Shown here: positions 44,819 to 54,247 of the stretch, piece by piece
How the letters are laid out: every line of letters starts with the position of its first letter
Numbering within the stretch: position 1 is the first letter of the stretch
Assembly: GCA_964552655.1 (NCBI GenBank)
Contig: CAZKHG010000009.1
Span: forward strand, 33,528 to 97,527
Length of the DNA stretch: 64,000 bases
Direction of reading: 5' to 3'
Origin: CAZKHG01 sp964552655
GTDB lineage: Bacteria > Bacteroidota > Bacteroidia > Bacteroidales > Tenuifilaceae
The notes under the pieces: model-generated
The model's database searches: none
The model's input: only the letters and a program-made list of their open reading frames with translations
What the model was told of the DNA's origin: nothing
Position numbers and translations under genes: made by a program

Positions 44819-46618
44819 TTAATCAGATTTTGATTTAATAAAATGTGATATTTTTAATGCCTTATCTTTGCCCACTAATTTTGCAATGTTATCAATTTTG
44901 TCTTTCGATATTTTATCAATTGATTTATAGTGTAAAAAAAGCTTTTGAATTGTTTTCTTTCCAATGCCTTTAATCTGTTCGAGCTGTGATTTTGTAAAAT
45001 TTATACTTCTTTTATTTCTATGATGTTTTAAACCGAATCGATGGGCCTCGTCCCGAATATGCTGCATTAAACGCAGGGTTTGTGACTTTTTATCAAGTAT
45101 AATTGGATTCTTCATTTGATGGAAAAAAATTTCTTCGTTTCTCTTGGCCAGTCCACATAATATTATTTCTTTTTCAACTTTTAATTCTTTTAGTGCACTA
45201 AAAGCGGCACTAAGTTGCCCCCTGCCTCCGTCGATAATGATTAGTTGAGGAAGTGACTTTCCTTCGAAAATCATTCTCTTATATCTTCTATAAACAACCT
45301 CCTGCATTGTTGCAAAATCATTAGGGCCGATAACTGTTTTAACATTAAAATGTCGGTATTCTTTTTTAGCTGGTTGTGCGTTTCTGAAAACGATACAAGA
45401 AGAAGAAGGGTAGCTGCCCTGAAGATTTGAGTTATCAAAACACTCAATATGAAAAGGGGTTTCTTTTAATTTTAATTCTTTTTTGGTTGCTTCCAACAAT
45501 TGTTGTGAAAGAACTGCCTCGCCTGTTGCTTTTTTGGTTAATTCCTGGTAATAGACAATACAATTTTTTAAACTTAAATCCAGTATTTTCTTTTTCTCCC
45601 CTTTTTGGGGAATAAAATATTTTAACCCATCTATTTTAAATGAAACATTAATTGGAATAACGATGTTTTTTGAAGTGCTCTGTACCCTTTTTCTTGTTTC
45701 TACTATCAAAGAGCTTAGAACTTCGTCAGTATCATCATCGAAAAAATTTTTTATTTCCTGGGTGTATGTTTGAACAATAGAGCCATTAACAACCCTGATA
45801 AAATTAAAAATAAAAATATTATTTTTTATATAATAATTAAAAACATCAAGATCAGGGGATTTAACGCCGGTAATGACTGTTTTGCTTTTATATTTTTCTA
45901 ATAATTCAATTTTTAATTTTAACGCATTTGCCTTTTCAAAATCTAGGGAGAGGGCTGCTTTTTGCATATTTTCCTTTAACCAGATTATAACTTCGTTTAT
46001 TTGGCCTTTTAATATTGATGAAATGGCTTTTATGTTTTCATTATAATCGGCTAACGTTTGATTGCCAATGCAGGGAGCAAGGCAATTACCCAAATGGTAC
46101 TCAAGACAGGGTTTGAATTTACCTGCAAAAATGTTCTTATCAGAAAGAATAAAATTACACGTTCTTAATGGGTATATTTTTTTAATTTGGTCCAACATTG
46201 TTCTGGCAAGAAAAACCGAAGAAAAGGGACCAAAATATTTACTGCCATTGTTAAGATATTTTCTTGTTAAATAAATTCTTGGGAATGGCTCATTTCTTAT
46301 TGTTATCCAAGGGTACGTTTTATCATCTTTAAGTAAGATGTTATACTTAGGTTTATACTTCTTTATTAGCGTATTCTCAAGCAACAATGCCTCTGATTCA
46401 GAATCTACAACAACATAGTTAATGTCATTTGCATTTTTTAATAGCGTTCTTGTTTTTTGGCTTAAACGACCCGTCCCTGAAAAATAGGATTTAACTCTTT
46501 TCCTTAAGTCCTTTGCCTTTCCAATATAAATAACCGTGTTTTCAGAATTCAAAAACTGGTATATGCCAGGTTTGGATGGAAAAATTTTAGTCTTTTCGCT
46601 GAGTTGATAATTTAGCAT
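44819..46618 (-). CDS. uvrC: Excinuclease ABC subunit C
   Basis: UvrC makes the dual incisions in nucleotide-excision repair. The 599-residue protein has an N-terminal GIY-YIG domain (PGIYQFL...VIYIGKAKDLRKRV), a UVR helix pair near residue 200 (ALSLDFEKANALK), an RNase-H-like domain (ECFDNSNLQGSYPSSSCI, IIDGGRGQL, HRFGLKHHR) and a C-terminal helix-hairpin-helix (LEQIKGIGKKTIQKL). Its ATG overlaps the ade stop by one base. Confidence 0.97.
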   Translation of the reverse strand: MLNYQLSEKTKIFPSKPGIYQFLNSENTVIYIGKAKDLRKRVKSYFSGTGRLSQKTRTLLKNANDINYVVVDSESEALLLENTLIKKYKPKYNILLKDDKTYPWITIRNEPFPRIYLTRKYLNNGSKYFGPFSSVFLARTMLDQIKKIYPLRTCNFILSDKNIFAGKFKPCLEYHLGNCLAPCIGNQTLADYNENIKAISSILKGQINEVIIWLKENMQKAALSLDFEKANALKLKIELLEKYKSKTVITGVKSPDLDVFNYYIKNNIFIFNFIRVVNGSIVQTYTQEIKNFFDDDTDEVLSSLIVETRKRVQSTSKNIVIPINVSFKIDGLKYFIPQKGEKKKILDLSLKNCIVYYQELTKKATGEAVLSQQLLEATKKELKLKETPFHIECFDNSNLQGSYPSSSCIVFRNAQPAKKEYRHFNVKTVIGPNDFATMQEVVYRRYKRMIFEGKSLPQLIIIDGGRGQLSAAFSALKELKVEKEIILCGLAKRNEEIFFHQMKNPIILDKKSQTLRLMQHIRDEAHRFGLKHHRNKRSINFTKSQLEQIKGIGKKTIQKLFLHYKSIDKISKDKIDNIAKLVGKDKALKISHFIKSKSD

Positions 46619-48255
46619 TAACTATCAAAAAGAGGTGTGTGTTGAAATTTATTAACATCAAACAATCCCTTGGGAGAAATTTTTAATTCGGGAATAACAG
46701 TAAGCGCCATAAAAGAAAGGGTCATAAAAGGAGATTCTAATTTCACACCGTTTTCTTTTGCTATTTCAACCAATCTGGAGTATTTCTTTGCAACAGACGC
46801 TGCTTTTTTATCCGATATGAGTCCGTAAACAGGTAATTTTAAACCGTTTGCTTTTTGTTGGGTGGAAAATGAAATACCTCCTTTGTTTCTTAAAACAAAC
46901 CTTATTGCATGTTCAATACTTTTATCATCGGCACCTGTTGCTAATATATGATGGCTGTCATGTGCAATGCTTGAAGCAATTGCTCCGTTTTTTAAACCAA
47001 ACCCTTTAATGAATGCGGTAAACACCTGCTCTTGATTGTATCTATTAATAATAACTAATTTAAGGATATCTTTTTCGATATCCGAGTTAAGGTATTTTGA
47101 ATTTGATTGTATTTTATGAGTTACTTTTCTTGTAATTAGTTCTCCTGGTAAAATCTCTATAACATTAATGGTTTTGCCTGTTTTAAGAACGTCGAGATTA
47201 ATGGGATTAAATTTCTTGGGAAAATGATAGTCTGTTTTGACCTTGTTCATTTCTTTGGGGAAATTTTTCTTTTTGATTAAAACATCCTCTCCTCTTATAA
47301 CAACAGATTTAACTTTTAGTGTTTTTAAATTTTCCACAACTATAAAATCGGCAGGATCGCCAATTTGTAACAGTCCTACATTCAAATTATAATGTTTTAC
47401 CGGATTTACTGACGCAATTTGGAGAATATCAAAAATGTTATAACCCAAATCAATTGACCTCCTTACCAATTCATTAATATGCCCCTTTATTAAATCATCG
47501 GGGTGACAATCGTCTGTACAAAACATGCACTTTTCTGCATGGTTTTTAATAAGAGGATCGAGGGCGTTAAAATTTTTTGCAGCACTTCCCTCCCTAATAA
47601 GAATTTTCATTCCTAAATTAATTTTTTCAAGCGCTTCTTCCATTGTGGAGCATTCGTGATCTGTGCTAATGCCGGCAGAAACATATTCTTTTAAGTTCTT
47701 TGATTTTAAACCGGGTGCATGGCCGTCAACAGGTTTTCCTAATTTTAAAGATGCGTTAATTTTCTCAATAACATCGGGCGTGCGATTAATTACTCCAGGG
47801 TAATTCATCATTTCAGAAAGAAAATAGATGTCTTTTCTTCTTAATAAGCGATAAATCTCTTTCACCCCCAGGGGTTTAAAACAATCATCAATGGGAGATG
47901 CCGGAACGCAGGAAGGTGCTCCAAAATAAATTTTTATTCTTGCTTTTTTTGCATTATTAATAAAAAAATTAACCCCCCTTAAACCGGAAACGTTGGCTAT
48001 TTCGTGTGGGTCTGCAACTGCCGCAACGGTGCCGTGTTTTAATGCAAGATCGGCAAAATTTTGGGGTGTAAGCATTGAGCTTTCAATGTGGACATGAGAA
48101 TCAATGAAGCCTGGTAAAATTATATGGTCGGCTGTTTTGTTGACCTCGATTATATTGTCAATAAATCCTTTTCTAATAATTAGCCGGCCCCTATACTGCC
48201 TTCTTTTTATTGGATCTAAAATGATCCCATCTATCGTCTTGTTTTTATTTTCCAC
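46618..48255 (-). CDS. ade: Adenine deaminase
   Basis: This enzyme converts adenine to hypoxanthine in purine salvage. The 545-residue amidohydrolase shows metal-binding motifs DSHVHIESSML, ADPHEIANV and CTDDCHPDDLIKGH, and a C-terminal domain with SSIAHDSHHILATGAD. It starts at GTG 48255; a stop lies three codons upstream in frame, so no longer version exists. The parS-like palindrome lies in its upstream region. Confidence 0.95.
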   Translation of the reverse strand: MENKNKTIDGIILDPIKRRQYRGRLIIRKGFIDNIIEVNKTADHIILPGFIDSHVHIESSMLTPQNFADLALKHGTVAAVADPHEIANVSGLRGVNFFINNAKKARIKIYFGAPSCVPASPIDDCFKPLGVKEIYRLLRRKDIYFLSEMMNYPGVINRTPDVIEKINASLKLGKPVDGHAPGLKSKNLKEYVSAGISTDHECSTMEEALEKINLGMKILIREGSAAKNFNALDPLIKNHAEKCMFCTDDCHPDDLIKGHINELVRRSIDLGYNIFDILQIASVNPVKHYNLNVGLLQIGDPADFIVVENLKTLKVKSVVIRGEDVLIKKKNFPKEMNKVKTDYHFPKKFNPINLDVLKTGKTINVIEILPGELITRKVTHKIQSNSKYLNSDIEKDILKLVIINRYNQEQVFTAFIKGFGLKNGAIASSIAHDSHHILATGADDKSIEHAIRFVLRNKGGISFSTQQKANGLKLPVYGLISDKKAASVAKKYSRLVEIAKENGVKLESPFMTLSFMALTVIPELKISPKGLFDVNKFQHTPLFDS

Positions 48256-48319
48256 TTTAAATCAACTGTTATGTTATTGTGTTGCCAATATATTAGGGTT
48301 TTAAAATGAACGATTTGGC

Positions 48320-48335
48320 TGTTCCACGTGGAACA
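48320..48335. other. parS-like centromere palindrome
   Basis: TGTTCCACGTGGAACA is a perfect 16-bp palindrome in the gap between mnmG and ade, 10 bp past the mnmG stop. It matches the ParB/Spo0J binding site (Bacillus consensus TGTTNCACGTGAAACA) except for one base, and equals the symmetric form reported in other bacteria. A ParB role is inference; no parA or parB gene is in this window. Confidence 0.75.
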
Positions 48336-48345
48336 ATTGCTTAAA

Positions 48346-50214
48346 TTATTTTCTAAAATATACAAGTAAAACATTAATGTCTGATGGTGTTACCCCGGGA
48401 ATTCGCATTGCTTGTCCAATTGTAGTGGGCTTAATTTTTGAGAGTTTTTGTTTGGCTTCGGTGCTAAGAGATTGTATTTTACTGTAGTCAAAATCCTTTT
48501 TAATAGAAATTTCATCTGCGCTCTTGTTTTTTTCGACTAATAATCTTTCTTTTTCGAGATAGCTTTGATACTTAATCCTGGTTTCCACTTTTATCATCAG
48601 GTCTTTATTAGTCAATATTTTTTTTAATTCAGCTTCTTTAAAAAAAAGTTCTGTTAAAAAAGAATCTAGTTTGATTTCTGGTCTTAATAAAATATTTAGA
48701 AGTTTTCTTTTCTGATTAATCTGAGAGCTGTCAAGTCTTTTTAAGGTACTATTTACTTGTTTTGGTTCAACAGAAATAGAATTAAGCTTAATAAATAATT
48801 TGTTAACTTCTTTTTGTTGTTTTTTAAACTGCTTGTATCGATTAGAATTAACAAGACCAATATTGTACCCTCTTTCTGTAAGGCGTTCATCGGCGTTGTC
48901 CTGACGTAACATTATTCTAAATTCTGCCCTGCTGGTAAATACGCGATATGGTTCATCTACACCCTTGGTAACCAAATCATCAATCATAACTCCAATGTAG
49001 GCCTCGTTTCTTCTTAAAGTAAATTCGTTTTTTTTATTTAATTTAAGATGGGCATTAATTCCAGCAATTAATCCCTGTCCTGCTGCTTCTTCATAACCCG
49101 TTGTTCCGTTTACTTGTCCTGCAAAAAATAAATTATGAATTATTTTAGATTCTAGAGTGTGTTTTAACTGGGTGGGATCAAAATAATCATATTCAATAGC
49201 ATAACCAGGCCTTAAAATATGCACCTTTTCAAAACCGGGTATATTTTTCAACCCCTCCAGCTGAATATTCCAGGGCAAAGATGATGAAAATCCGTTGAGA
49301 TAATATTCGTAGGTTGACAAACCCTCGGGTTCTACAAACAATTGGTGTGATTTTTTTGAAGAGAAGGTGCGGATTTTATCTTCAATGCTTGGACAATATC
49401 TAGGTCCTATTCCTTTTATTTTTCCTGTAAAAAGGGGAGAAAATTCGAATCCTTTTTTTAAAATATTGTGTACGTTTTCATTGGTATTTACAATAAAACA
49501 ACTTCGTTGTGGTAGTTCCTGTTTAACCTCATTCAAATATGAAAATTTTGAAATTTGATCTGATTGTTGTTCCTGAAAAAAAGAAAAATCAATAGTTCGT
49601 CCATCTATTCTTACCGGGGTTCCGGTTTTCATTCTTCCAGATCTGATACCGCTTTTTTCTAAAACCGTCGTTAAAGAATTTGCTGCTTTTTCTCCAATTC
49701 TTCCACCGCTAAATTTATTATCACCAATATGAATAATTCCATTTAAAAAGGTACCTGCGGTGATAATAACTGCATTAGTTAAAAAATTCAACCCATTTTT
49801 TGTCAAAACATAACGAGGTTGGTTTTTAAATAGATGAATATCTATAACTTCATCCTGCAATAAAAAAAGATTTGGAATTTTTTCCAAGGCCTCTCTCCAT
49901 TTATTGGAAAATAACATTCTATCGCACTGTGCTCTTGGACTCCACATGGCTGTGCCTTTTGAGGTATTTAACATTCTAAAATGAATTGTCGTTAAATCTG
50001 AGATAATGGCTGTATATCCTCCAAGTGCATCAATTTCTCGAACAATTTGTCCTTTGCCTACCCCTCCTATGGCAGGATTGCAACTCATTTGTGCCAGCTT
50101 TGTTAAATCCATTGAAATCAATAATACCTTGGATCCCATGTTCGCAGCACTAGCTGCGGCTTCACAACCAGCATGCCCGCCACCGATAACAATAATATCA
50201 AATTTTAAATCCAT
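48346..50214 (-). CDS. mnmG: tRNA uridine-34 carboxymethylaminomethyl synthesis enzyme MnmG
   Basis: MnmG (GidA) works with MnmE and folate to modify wobble U34 of tRNAs. The 622-residue protein has the FAD-binding IIVIGGGHAGCEAA at the N-terminus, NPAIGGVGKGQIVREID, MKTGTPVRIDGRTIDFS and the conserved NGTTGYEEAAGQGLIAG and DDLVTKGVDEPYRVFTSR. It overlaps ybeY by 17 bp. A parS-like site follows directly. Confidence 0.98.
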   Translation of the reverse strand: MDLKFDIIVIGGGHAGCEAAASAANMGSKVLLISMDLTKLAQMSCNPAIGGVGKGQIVREIDALGGYTAIISDLTTIHFRMLNTSKGTAMWSPRAQCDRMLFSNKWREALEKIPNLFLLQDEVIDIHLFKNQPRYVLTKNGLNFLTNAVIITAGTFLNGIIHIGDNKFSGGRIGEKAANSLTTVLEKSGIRSGRMKTGTPVRIDGRTIDFSFFQEQQSDQISKFSYLNEVKQELPQRSCFIVNTNENVHNILKKGFEFSPLFTGKIKGIGPRYCPSIEDKIRTFSSKKSHQLFVEPEGLSTYEYYLNGFSSSLPWNIQLEGLKNIPGFEKVHILRPGYAIEYDYFDPTQLKHTLESKIIHNLFFAGQVNGTTGYEEAAGQGLIAGINAHLKLNKKNEFTLRRNEAYIGVMIDDLVTKGVDEPYRVFTSRAEFRIMLRQDNADERLTERGYNIGLVNSNRYKQFKKQQKEVNKLFIKLNSISVEPKQVNSTLKRLDSSQINQKRKLLNILLRPEIKLDSFLTELFFKEAELKKILTNKDLMIKVETRIKYQSYLEKERLLVEKNKSADEISIKKDFDYSKIQSLSTEAKQKLSKIKPTTIGQAMRIPGVTPSDINVLLVYFRK

Positions 50215-50635
50215 ATTTATTCTGTAACAGATTTAATGCGTTATCTTCAAGTTCTCTCATTTCTTTTTTTTGTTCATCGGTATGGTCTTCATAATTTAAA
50301 ATATGAAAAAAACCATGCACAATAACCCTCGCCATTTCTAGATTAAATGTTGTTTTGTATCTTTTTGCATTACTTTTTACTGTTTTATAATCAATATAAA
50401 TCTCTGCCTGTATTACATCGTCTATGCAATAAGAGAATGTTATAACATCAGTATTATAATTATGTTTAAGAAATTGTACGTTAACCGACTTGAGATTTTT
50501 GCTGGTGGTAAAAATAATATTAATGAAAAGAATCTCGATTTTGTATTTTTGGGCAAGATCTTTTAGCCAATTTTTAATTCTTGTTTTTTGAGAGAATCTA
50601 AATTTAATATTTTCCTGAAAAAATTTTACATCCAT
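50198..50635 (-). CDS. ybeY: Endoribonuclease YbeY (16S rRNA maturation)
   Basis: This metal-dependent RNase acts in 16S rRNA 3' processing and ribosome quality control. The 145-residue protein carries the zinc motif HGFFHILNYEDH near residues 110-122 and NTDVITFSY upstream. It overlaps mnmG by 17 bp and follows the RsbW-like gene by one base. Confidence 0.95.
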   Translation of the reverse strand: MDVKFFQENIKFRFSQKTRIKNWLKDLAQKYKIEILFINIIFTTSKNLKSVNVQFLKHNYNTDVITFSYCIDDVIQAEIYIDYKTVKSNAKRYKTTFNLEMARVIVHGFFHILNYEDHTDEQKKEMRELEDNALNLLQNKYGFKI

Positions 50636-50636
50636 T

Positions 50637-51032
50637 TTAAAGGTTAAAAACTAGTTCAATTGTAGAACCATTGTTATAAAAATGAATTTTATCTGCAAGC
50701 TTTTTCATTAAAAAAACACCTCTGCCTGATATATTTTCGATATTTTCTGGTTTAGTTGGATCGGGTATATTATTGTAATCAAAACCAGCGCCCTGGTCAG
50801 AGATTTTTATATAAACAAAATTGGATTCCTTTTTAAGTTCAAACTTTACTAATTTATTTTCATTTAATTTATTACCATGAACAATGGCATTATTGACGCC
50901 TTCAATACAGGCAATTAAAATTTTTCCATACAAATCGGAAGAAATTTTTAATTCTTCGGATATTTCATCAATTAATTTTTCTACAGAGCAAATATTCTCA
51001 ATCTTACTTTGTATTTCGAGGTTCTTTATCAT
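50637..51032 (-). CDS. RsbW/SpoIIAB-type ATP-binding protein (anti-sigma-like kinase)
   Basis: This 131-residue GHKL-family protein has the N-box EGVNNAIVHGNK near 46-57, the G1 box SDQGAGFDYNNIPDP near 82-96, and G2-like GRGVFLMKKLADKI. It is of the class that phosphorylates anti-anti-sigma factors. No sigma factor or antagonist gene is adjacent. It is one base before ybeY. Confidence 0.9.
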   Translation of the reverse strand: MIKNLEIQSKIENICSVEKLIDEISEELKISSDLYGKILIACIEGVNNAIVHGNKLNENKLVKFELKKESNFVYIKISDQGAGFDYNNIPDPTKPENIENISGRGVFLMKKLADKIHFYNNGSTIELVFNL

Positions 51033-51089
51033 TTTAAAGTTTAAAAAGTGGCTTTATCTTATACATTTTTATTTTCAAAAAGTTACATT

Positions 51090-52274
51090 TTAATCTCTTA
51101 AAAACCTAGTGGGGTTTTCGGATTTATTTTCATTCCAAATTTCAAAATGTAACGTTTGACTTTCGCTTTTTTGATTCAGATTTATTCGTCCTATTTTCTC
51201 ATTCGTTCTAACTTGTTGGGCGGATTTAACAAAAACCTCCGTTAAATTTGAATATACCGTAAGATAATTTCCGTGCCTGATAATTACAGCCAAACGAGAA
51301 CCTGGAATTTTTATAATTTTTCTTACTTCTCCATTGAAAATGGAAAAAATATCTGAACTTTCTGTCATGGCTATATCAATACCGTTATTCTTAATTTTTA
51401 TATTTTTTAATACCGGATGATCGGATTCGCCATAGCTACTTACAATAATACCGTTTGAAACAGGTAATGTAAATTTACCAATATTATCTGAAAAATTTTT
51501 ACTAAGTGTTTTATTTTGATCTATTGTTTTCTGATTCTTTTCCGCTAACATCTTAATTCTTTCCTCCTCGATTAACTTTTCTATCTCAGCAAGCAATTTT
51601 TTTGCAGTTTCTTTATTTAAATCTAATTCTTTTAACAATTCTTTTTTCCTATTTGTAAGCTCTCGCTTTATTTTAGATTGTTCTGATTCTGTTTTCTTTA
51701 ATGATTGAATCTCTAAAAGTTTTTGATTTTCTTTATTATTAAGTTCTATTAAATTTAAATTAAGCAAAGATTTCTGCTCCTTCAGGACAATAGTTGTATT
51801 GGTTAATTTTTTTAAAATTGTTTTTTGATAATCAAGGTATTCGTTATAATAAACAATTTTTCTATAGGCTTCATTTATAGATGATGATGATAACAAGTAA
51901 AGTAAAACCGGTTTATTAAAATCTCTTTTCTGTATATACTGTAAAAATCTTTTATATTCTTCAATTCCTAACAGGAATTTGAAGTTCAATGAATCTACGC
52001 TATTTGATAATTGATTTACTTTATTTTTTATTATGTTTTCCTGATTTTCTAAATCCAAAATTAATCGGTTTTTAAGCTCTATTTTTCTGTTTATTAGGGC
52101 TAAGTTAATAGATGCAGATTTTTTTTTATTTTCGGTAATAGCTAACTGTTCATTGATTTGTTGAATTTTTTTTTCAATCTGTAATTGCTGATTTTTTAGT
52201 TCATCTATCTTTTGTGAGAAAGACAATAAATTAAATAATAGGATAACAGTAAATATAATACTTATTTTTTTCAT
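51090..52274 (-). CDS. EnvC-like murein hydrolase activator with degenerate M23 domain
   Basis: This 394-residue secreted protein has a signal peptide (about 1-20), a long coiled coil (about 20-250) and a C-terminal LytM/M23 domain. The zinc ligands are altered: HxxxD reads NGID, the YAHL histidine reads YSNL, and the last HxH reads TLH. The domain is therefore probably inactive. EnvC-type proteins of this layout activate amidases in cell separation. It lies after dut (3-bp gap). Confidence 0.9.
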   Translation of the reverse strand: MKKISIIFTVILLFNLLSFSQKIDELKNQQLQIEKKIQQINEQLAITENKKKSASINLALINRKIELKNRLILDLENQENIIKNKVNQLSNSVDSLNFKFLLGIEEYKRFLQYIQKRDFNKPVLLYLLSSSSINEAYRKIVYYNEYLDYQKTILKKLTNTTIVLKEQKSLLNLNLIELNNKENQKLLEIQSLKKTESEQSKIKRELTNRKKELLKELDLNKETAKKLLAEIEKLIEEERIKMLAEKNQKTIDQNKTLSKNFSDNIGKFTLPVSNGIIVSSYGESDHPVLKNIKIKNNGIDIAMTESSDIFSIFNGEVRKIIKIPGSRLAVIIRHGNYLTVYSNLTEVFVKSAQQVRTNEKIGRINLNQKSESQTLHFEIWNENKSENPTRFLRD

Positions 52275-52277
52275 AGG

Positions 52278-52712
52278 TTATCTAGTGCCGGTATGTCCAA
52301 AACCTCCTTCGCCCCTTGTTGTTTGTGAAATTGTATCTACATTGGTTAATTCTACTTTCTCAAATTTAGTAAATACCATTTGACAAATTCTTTCTCCGTC
52401 TTCAATGACAACATCAGAATTACTTAAATTAATTACAATAATCCCAATTTCTCCTCTGTAATCAGAATCGATTGTTCCCGGCGTATTTAGAATAGTAATT
52501 CCCTTTTTTAAAGCGGTGCCACTTCTTGGACGAATCTGTGCTTCAAATCCTTCAGGAATCTCTAAATATAAACCTGTTTTAATCAAGCACCTCTCAAGTG
52601 GTTTTAAGATACAGGGAAAATCCAGATTTGCTCTTACATCCATACCGGAACTATTATTAGTTGAATAGGTGGGGTTTGGGTGTTTAGATTTATTTAAAAT
52701 TTTAACAGTCAT
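52278..52712 (-). CDS. dut: dUTP diphosphatase
   Basis: dUTPase hydrolyses dUTP to dUMP, keeping uracil out of DNA. The 144-residue protein has motifs SSGMDVRA, RPRSGTALKKG, TIDSDYRGEIG, GERICQMVF and RGEGGFGHTG in order. Its start overlaps the flippase stop (ATGA). Confidence 0.97.
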   Translation of the reverse strand: MTVKILNKSKHPNPTYSTNNSSGMDVRANLDFPCILKPLERCLIKTGLYLEIPEGFEAQIRPRSGTALKKGITILNTPGTIDSDYRGEIGIIVINLSNSDVVIEDGERICQMVFTKFEKVELTNVDTISQTTRGEGGFGHTGTR

Positions 52713-54160
52713 AACTTTACAGTTTTAAAAAGTAAAATCCTCTCACTTTTTAATATATAAAAAATAAATAACAAAATCATTACATTGCTAACTAAAACAG
52801 AAAGAATTGAGCTAATAAAAAATATTAAGACACTAAGACCAAAAATCACTAATGCTAAAATACTATAAGTAAAAATTTTTCTTTTTTCAAGAAACAAAAA
52901 CCCCGATTTTAATCCATCCCTATATACCATGTAATTCATTATTAAATAACATATTACACGAGCGAGAGCAGCACCATAAATACCTATTAAGGGTATTAAA
53001 AGAACATTTAAAACAATAGTGAAAAAAGCGCCAATAAAAGTGTATTTAATCCCATAAAGTGTTTTACCTTCTAATTTATACCAAAAAGAGAAATTAAAAA
53101 AAGTTCCATATAAAATATTGGCAAGTAACATTATTGGAACTATAAATAATTGCTCTCTAAAACTTGCACCAACAAAATATTTAAAAACAGGAATATTAAG
53201 AGAAATAAAAAGAAATATTACCAAACAGAAAACCAAAAAAATTGTAAAAGATTTGCCAAAAAATTCTTTTGAATTTTTTTCCTTTTGATTTTGAAAGAAA
53301 AAGGGTTCAGCGGCAAATCTATACATTTGAATAAATAACAAAAGTAAAACAGCCAACTTGCTGTTTGAACCATAAATACCAAGCTGATATTGCGGATCGG
53401 AATCAATCGGTAATAAAAATCTTAAAAAAATTCTATCGAAACTTTCGTTAGTTGTGCCACCAAGACCTGCCAAGAGTAAAGGTAACGAATAAACTAAAAT
53501 TTCTTTTAGTAACTTTTTATCAATTGAAAAATGTGGGATTCCGGTTTTTAATAAAACCAAAATTAATACAACAATGCTTTGTATTAAATTTGCAATAAAA
53601 ACGAATAGAATCAGATCATTTGTTCCGAACAAACTCAAAAGGGTATGTTTATCAATAATTTTTAAAAAGATGATATTTAATAAAACATTGATAGAAACTC
53701 CAAATATTTTTATGAAAGAAAAAACAAGGGGTCTGTTCTGATACCTAAGTTTGGCAAAAGGTAAAGAGGTAAAAGCGTCAATAGATACTACCAAGCCTAA
53801 TGAAGCGATATACAAACAACTGTATTTTGACCCCAGTAAATGAGAAACCGGAACGGAATAAATAATAAATAAAATAGCCGAAATAGTTGAGGTAAGAGCA
53901 AGAAAATAGAAACTTGTAGGATAAACCTCATTAATACTTTCTTTCTTTGAAGCAAATCTAAAAAAACCGGTTTCTAATCCAAAAGTGAGTAAAATCAGAA
54001 AGAAAGTAACGTAAGCATATAATTCTGTTATTATGCCATACTCAGAAGGTATGAAAATCCTAGTATGAAAAAAAACTAAAAAATAATTTAAAAGCCTTGG
54101 TAATACAGTACTTAATCCATATATAAAAGATTGACTATATAGTGTTTTCAATGAAGGCAT
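52709..54160 (-). CDS. Oligosaccharide flippase family protein
   Basis: This 483-residue inner-membrane protein has twelve to fourteen hydrophobic segments and resembles the Wzx/MATE-like polysaccharide translocases (N-terminal QSFIYGLSTVLPRLLNYFLVF). It probably flips a lipid-linked sugar to the periplasm; the substrate is not evident. It is the first gene of the long minus-strand series, and its promoter is likely the element at 54210-54217. Confidence 0.9.
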   Translation of the reverse strand: MPSLKTLYSQSFIYGLSTVLPRLLNYFLVFFHTRIFIPSEYGIITELYAYVTFFLILLTFGLETGFFRFASKKESINEVYPTSFYFLALTSTISAILFIIYSVPVSHLLGSKYSCLYIASLGLVVSIDAFTSLPFAKLRYQNRPLVFSFIKIFGVSINVLLNIIFLKIIDKHTLLSLFGTNDLILFVFIANLIQSIVVLILVLLKTGIPHFSIDKKLLKEILVYSLPLLLAGLGGTTNESFDRIFLRFLLPIDSDPQYQLGIYGSNSKLAVLLLLFIQMYRFAAEPFFFQNQKEKNSKEFFGKSFTIFLVFCLVIFLFISLNIPVFKYFVGASFREQLFIVPIMLLANILYGTFFNFSFWYKLEGKTLYGIKYTFIGAFFTIVLNVLLIPLIGIYGAALARVICYLIMNYMVYRDGLKSGFLFLEKRKIFTYSILALVIFGLSVLIFFISSILSVLVSNVMILLFIFYILKSERILLFKTVKL

Positions 54161-54201
54161 AATCTTTCAAAAAGAAATATCTAAAATATTCAATTTGTAA
54201 T

Positions 54202-54209
54202 TACTTTTG
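54202..54209 (+). promoter_or_regulatory. -7 promoter element for the cyclophilin-pheS genes
   Basis: TACTTTTG fits TAnnTTTG and lies 38 bases before the ATG at 54248. It directly abuts a minus-strand element at 54210-54217. The -33 box is unclear. Confidence 0.5.
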
Positions 54210-54217
54210 CAAACATA
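54210..54217 (-). promoter_or_regulatory. -7 promoter element for the flippase-dut series
   Basis: The minus strand reads TATGTTTG, fitting TAnnTTTG, 49 bases before the flippase ATG. The two facing elements share a boundary at 54209/54210, so their RNA polymerases would exclude each other. Confidence 0.5.
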
Positions 54218-54247
54218 GCTCAATTAAAAATTAAAAAGCCATTAGCA

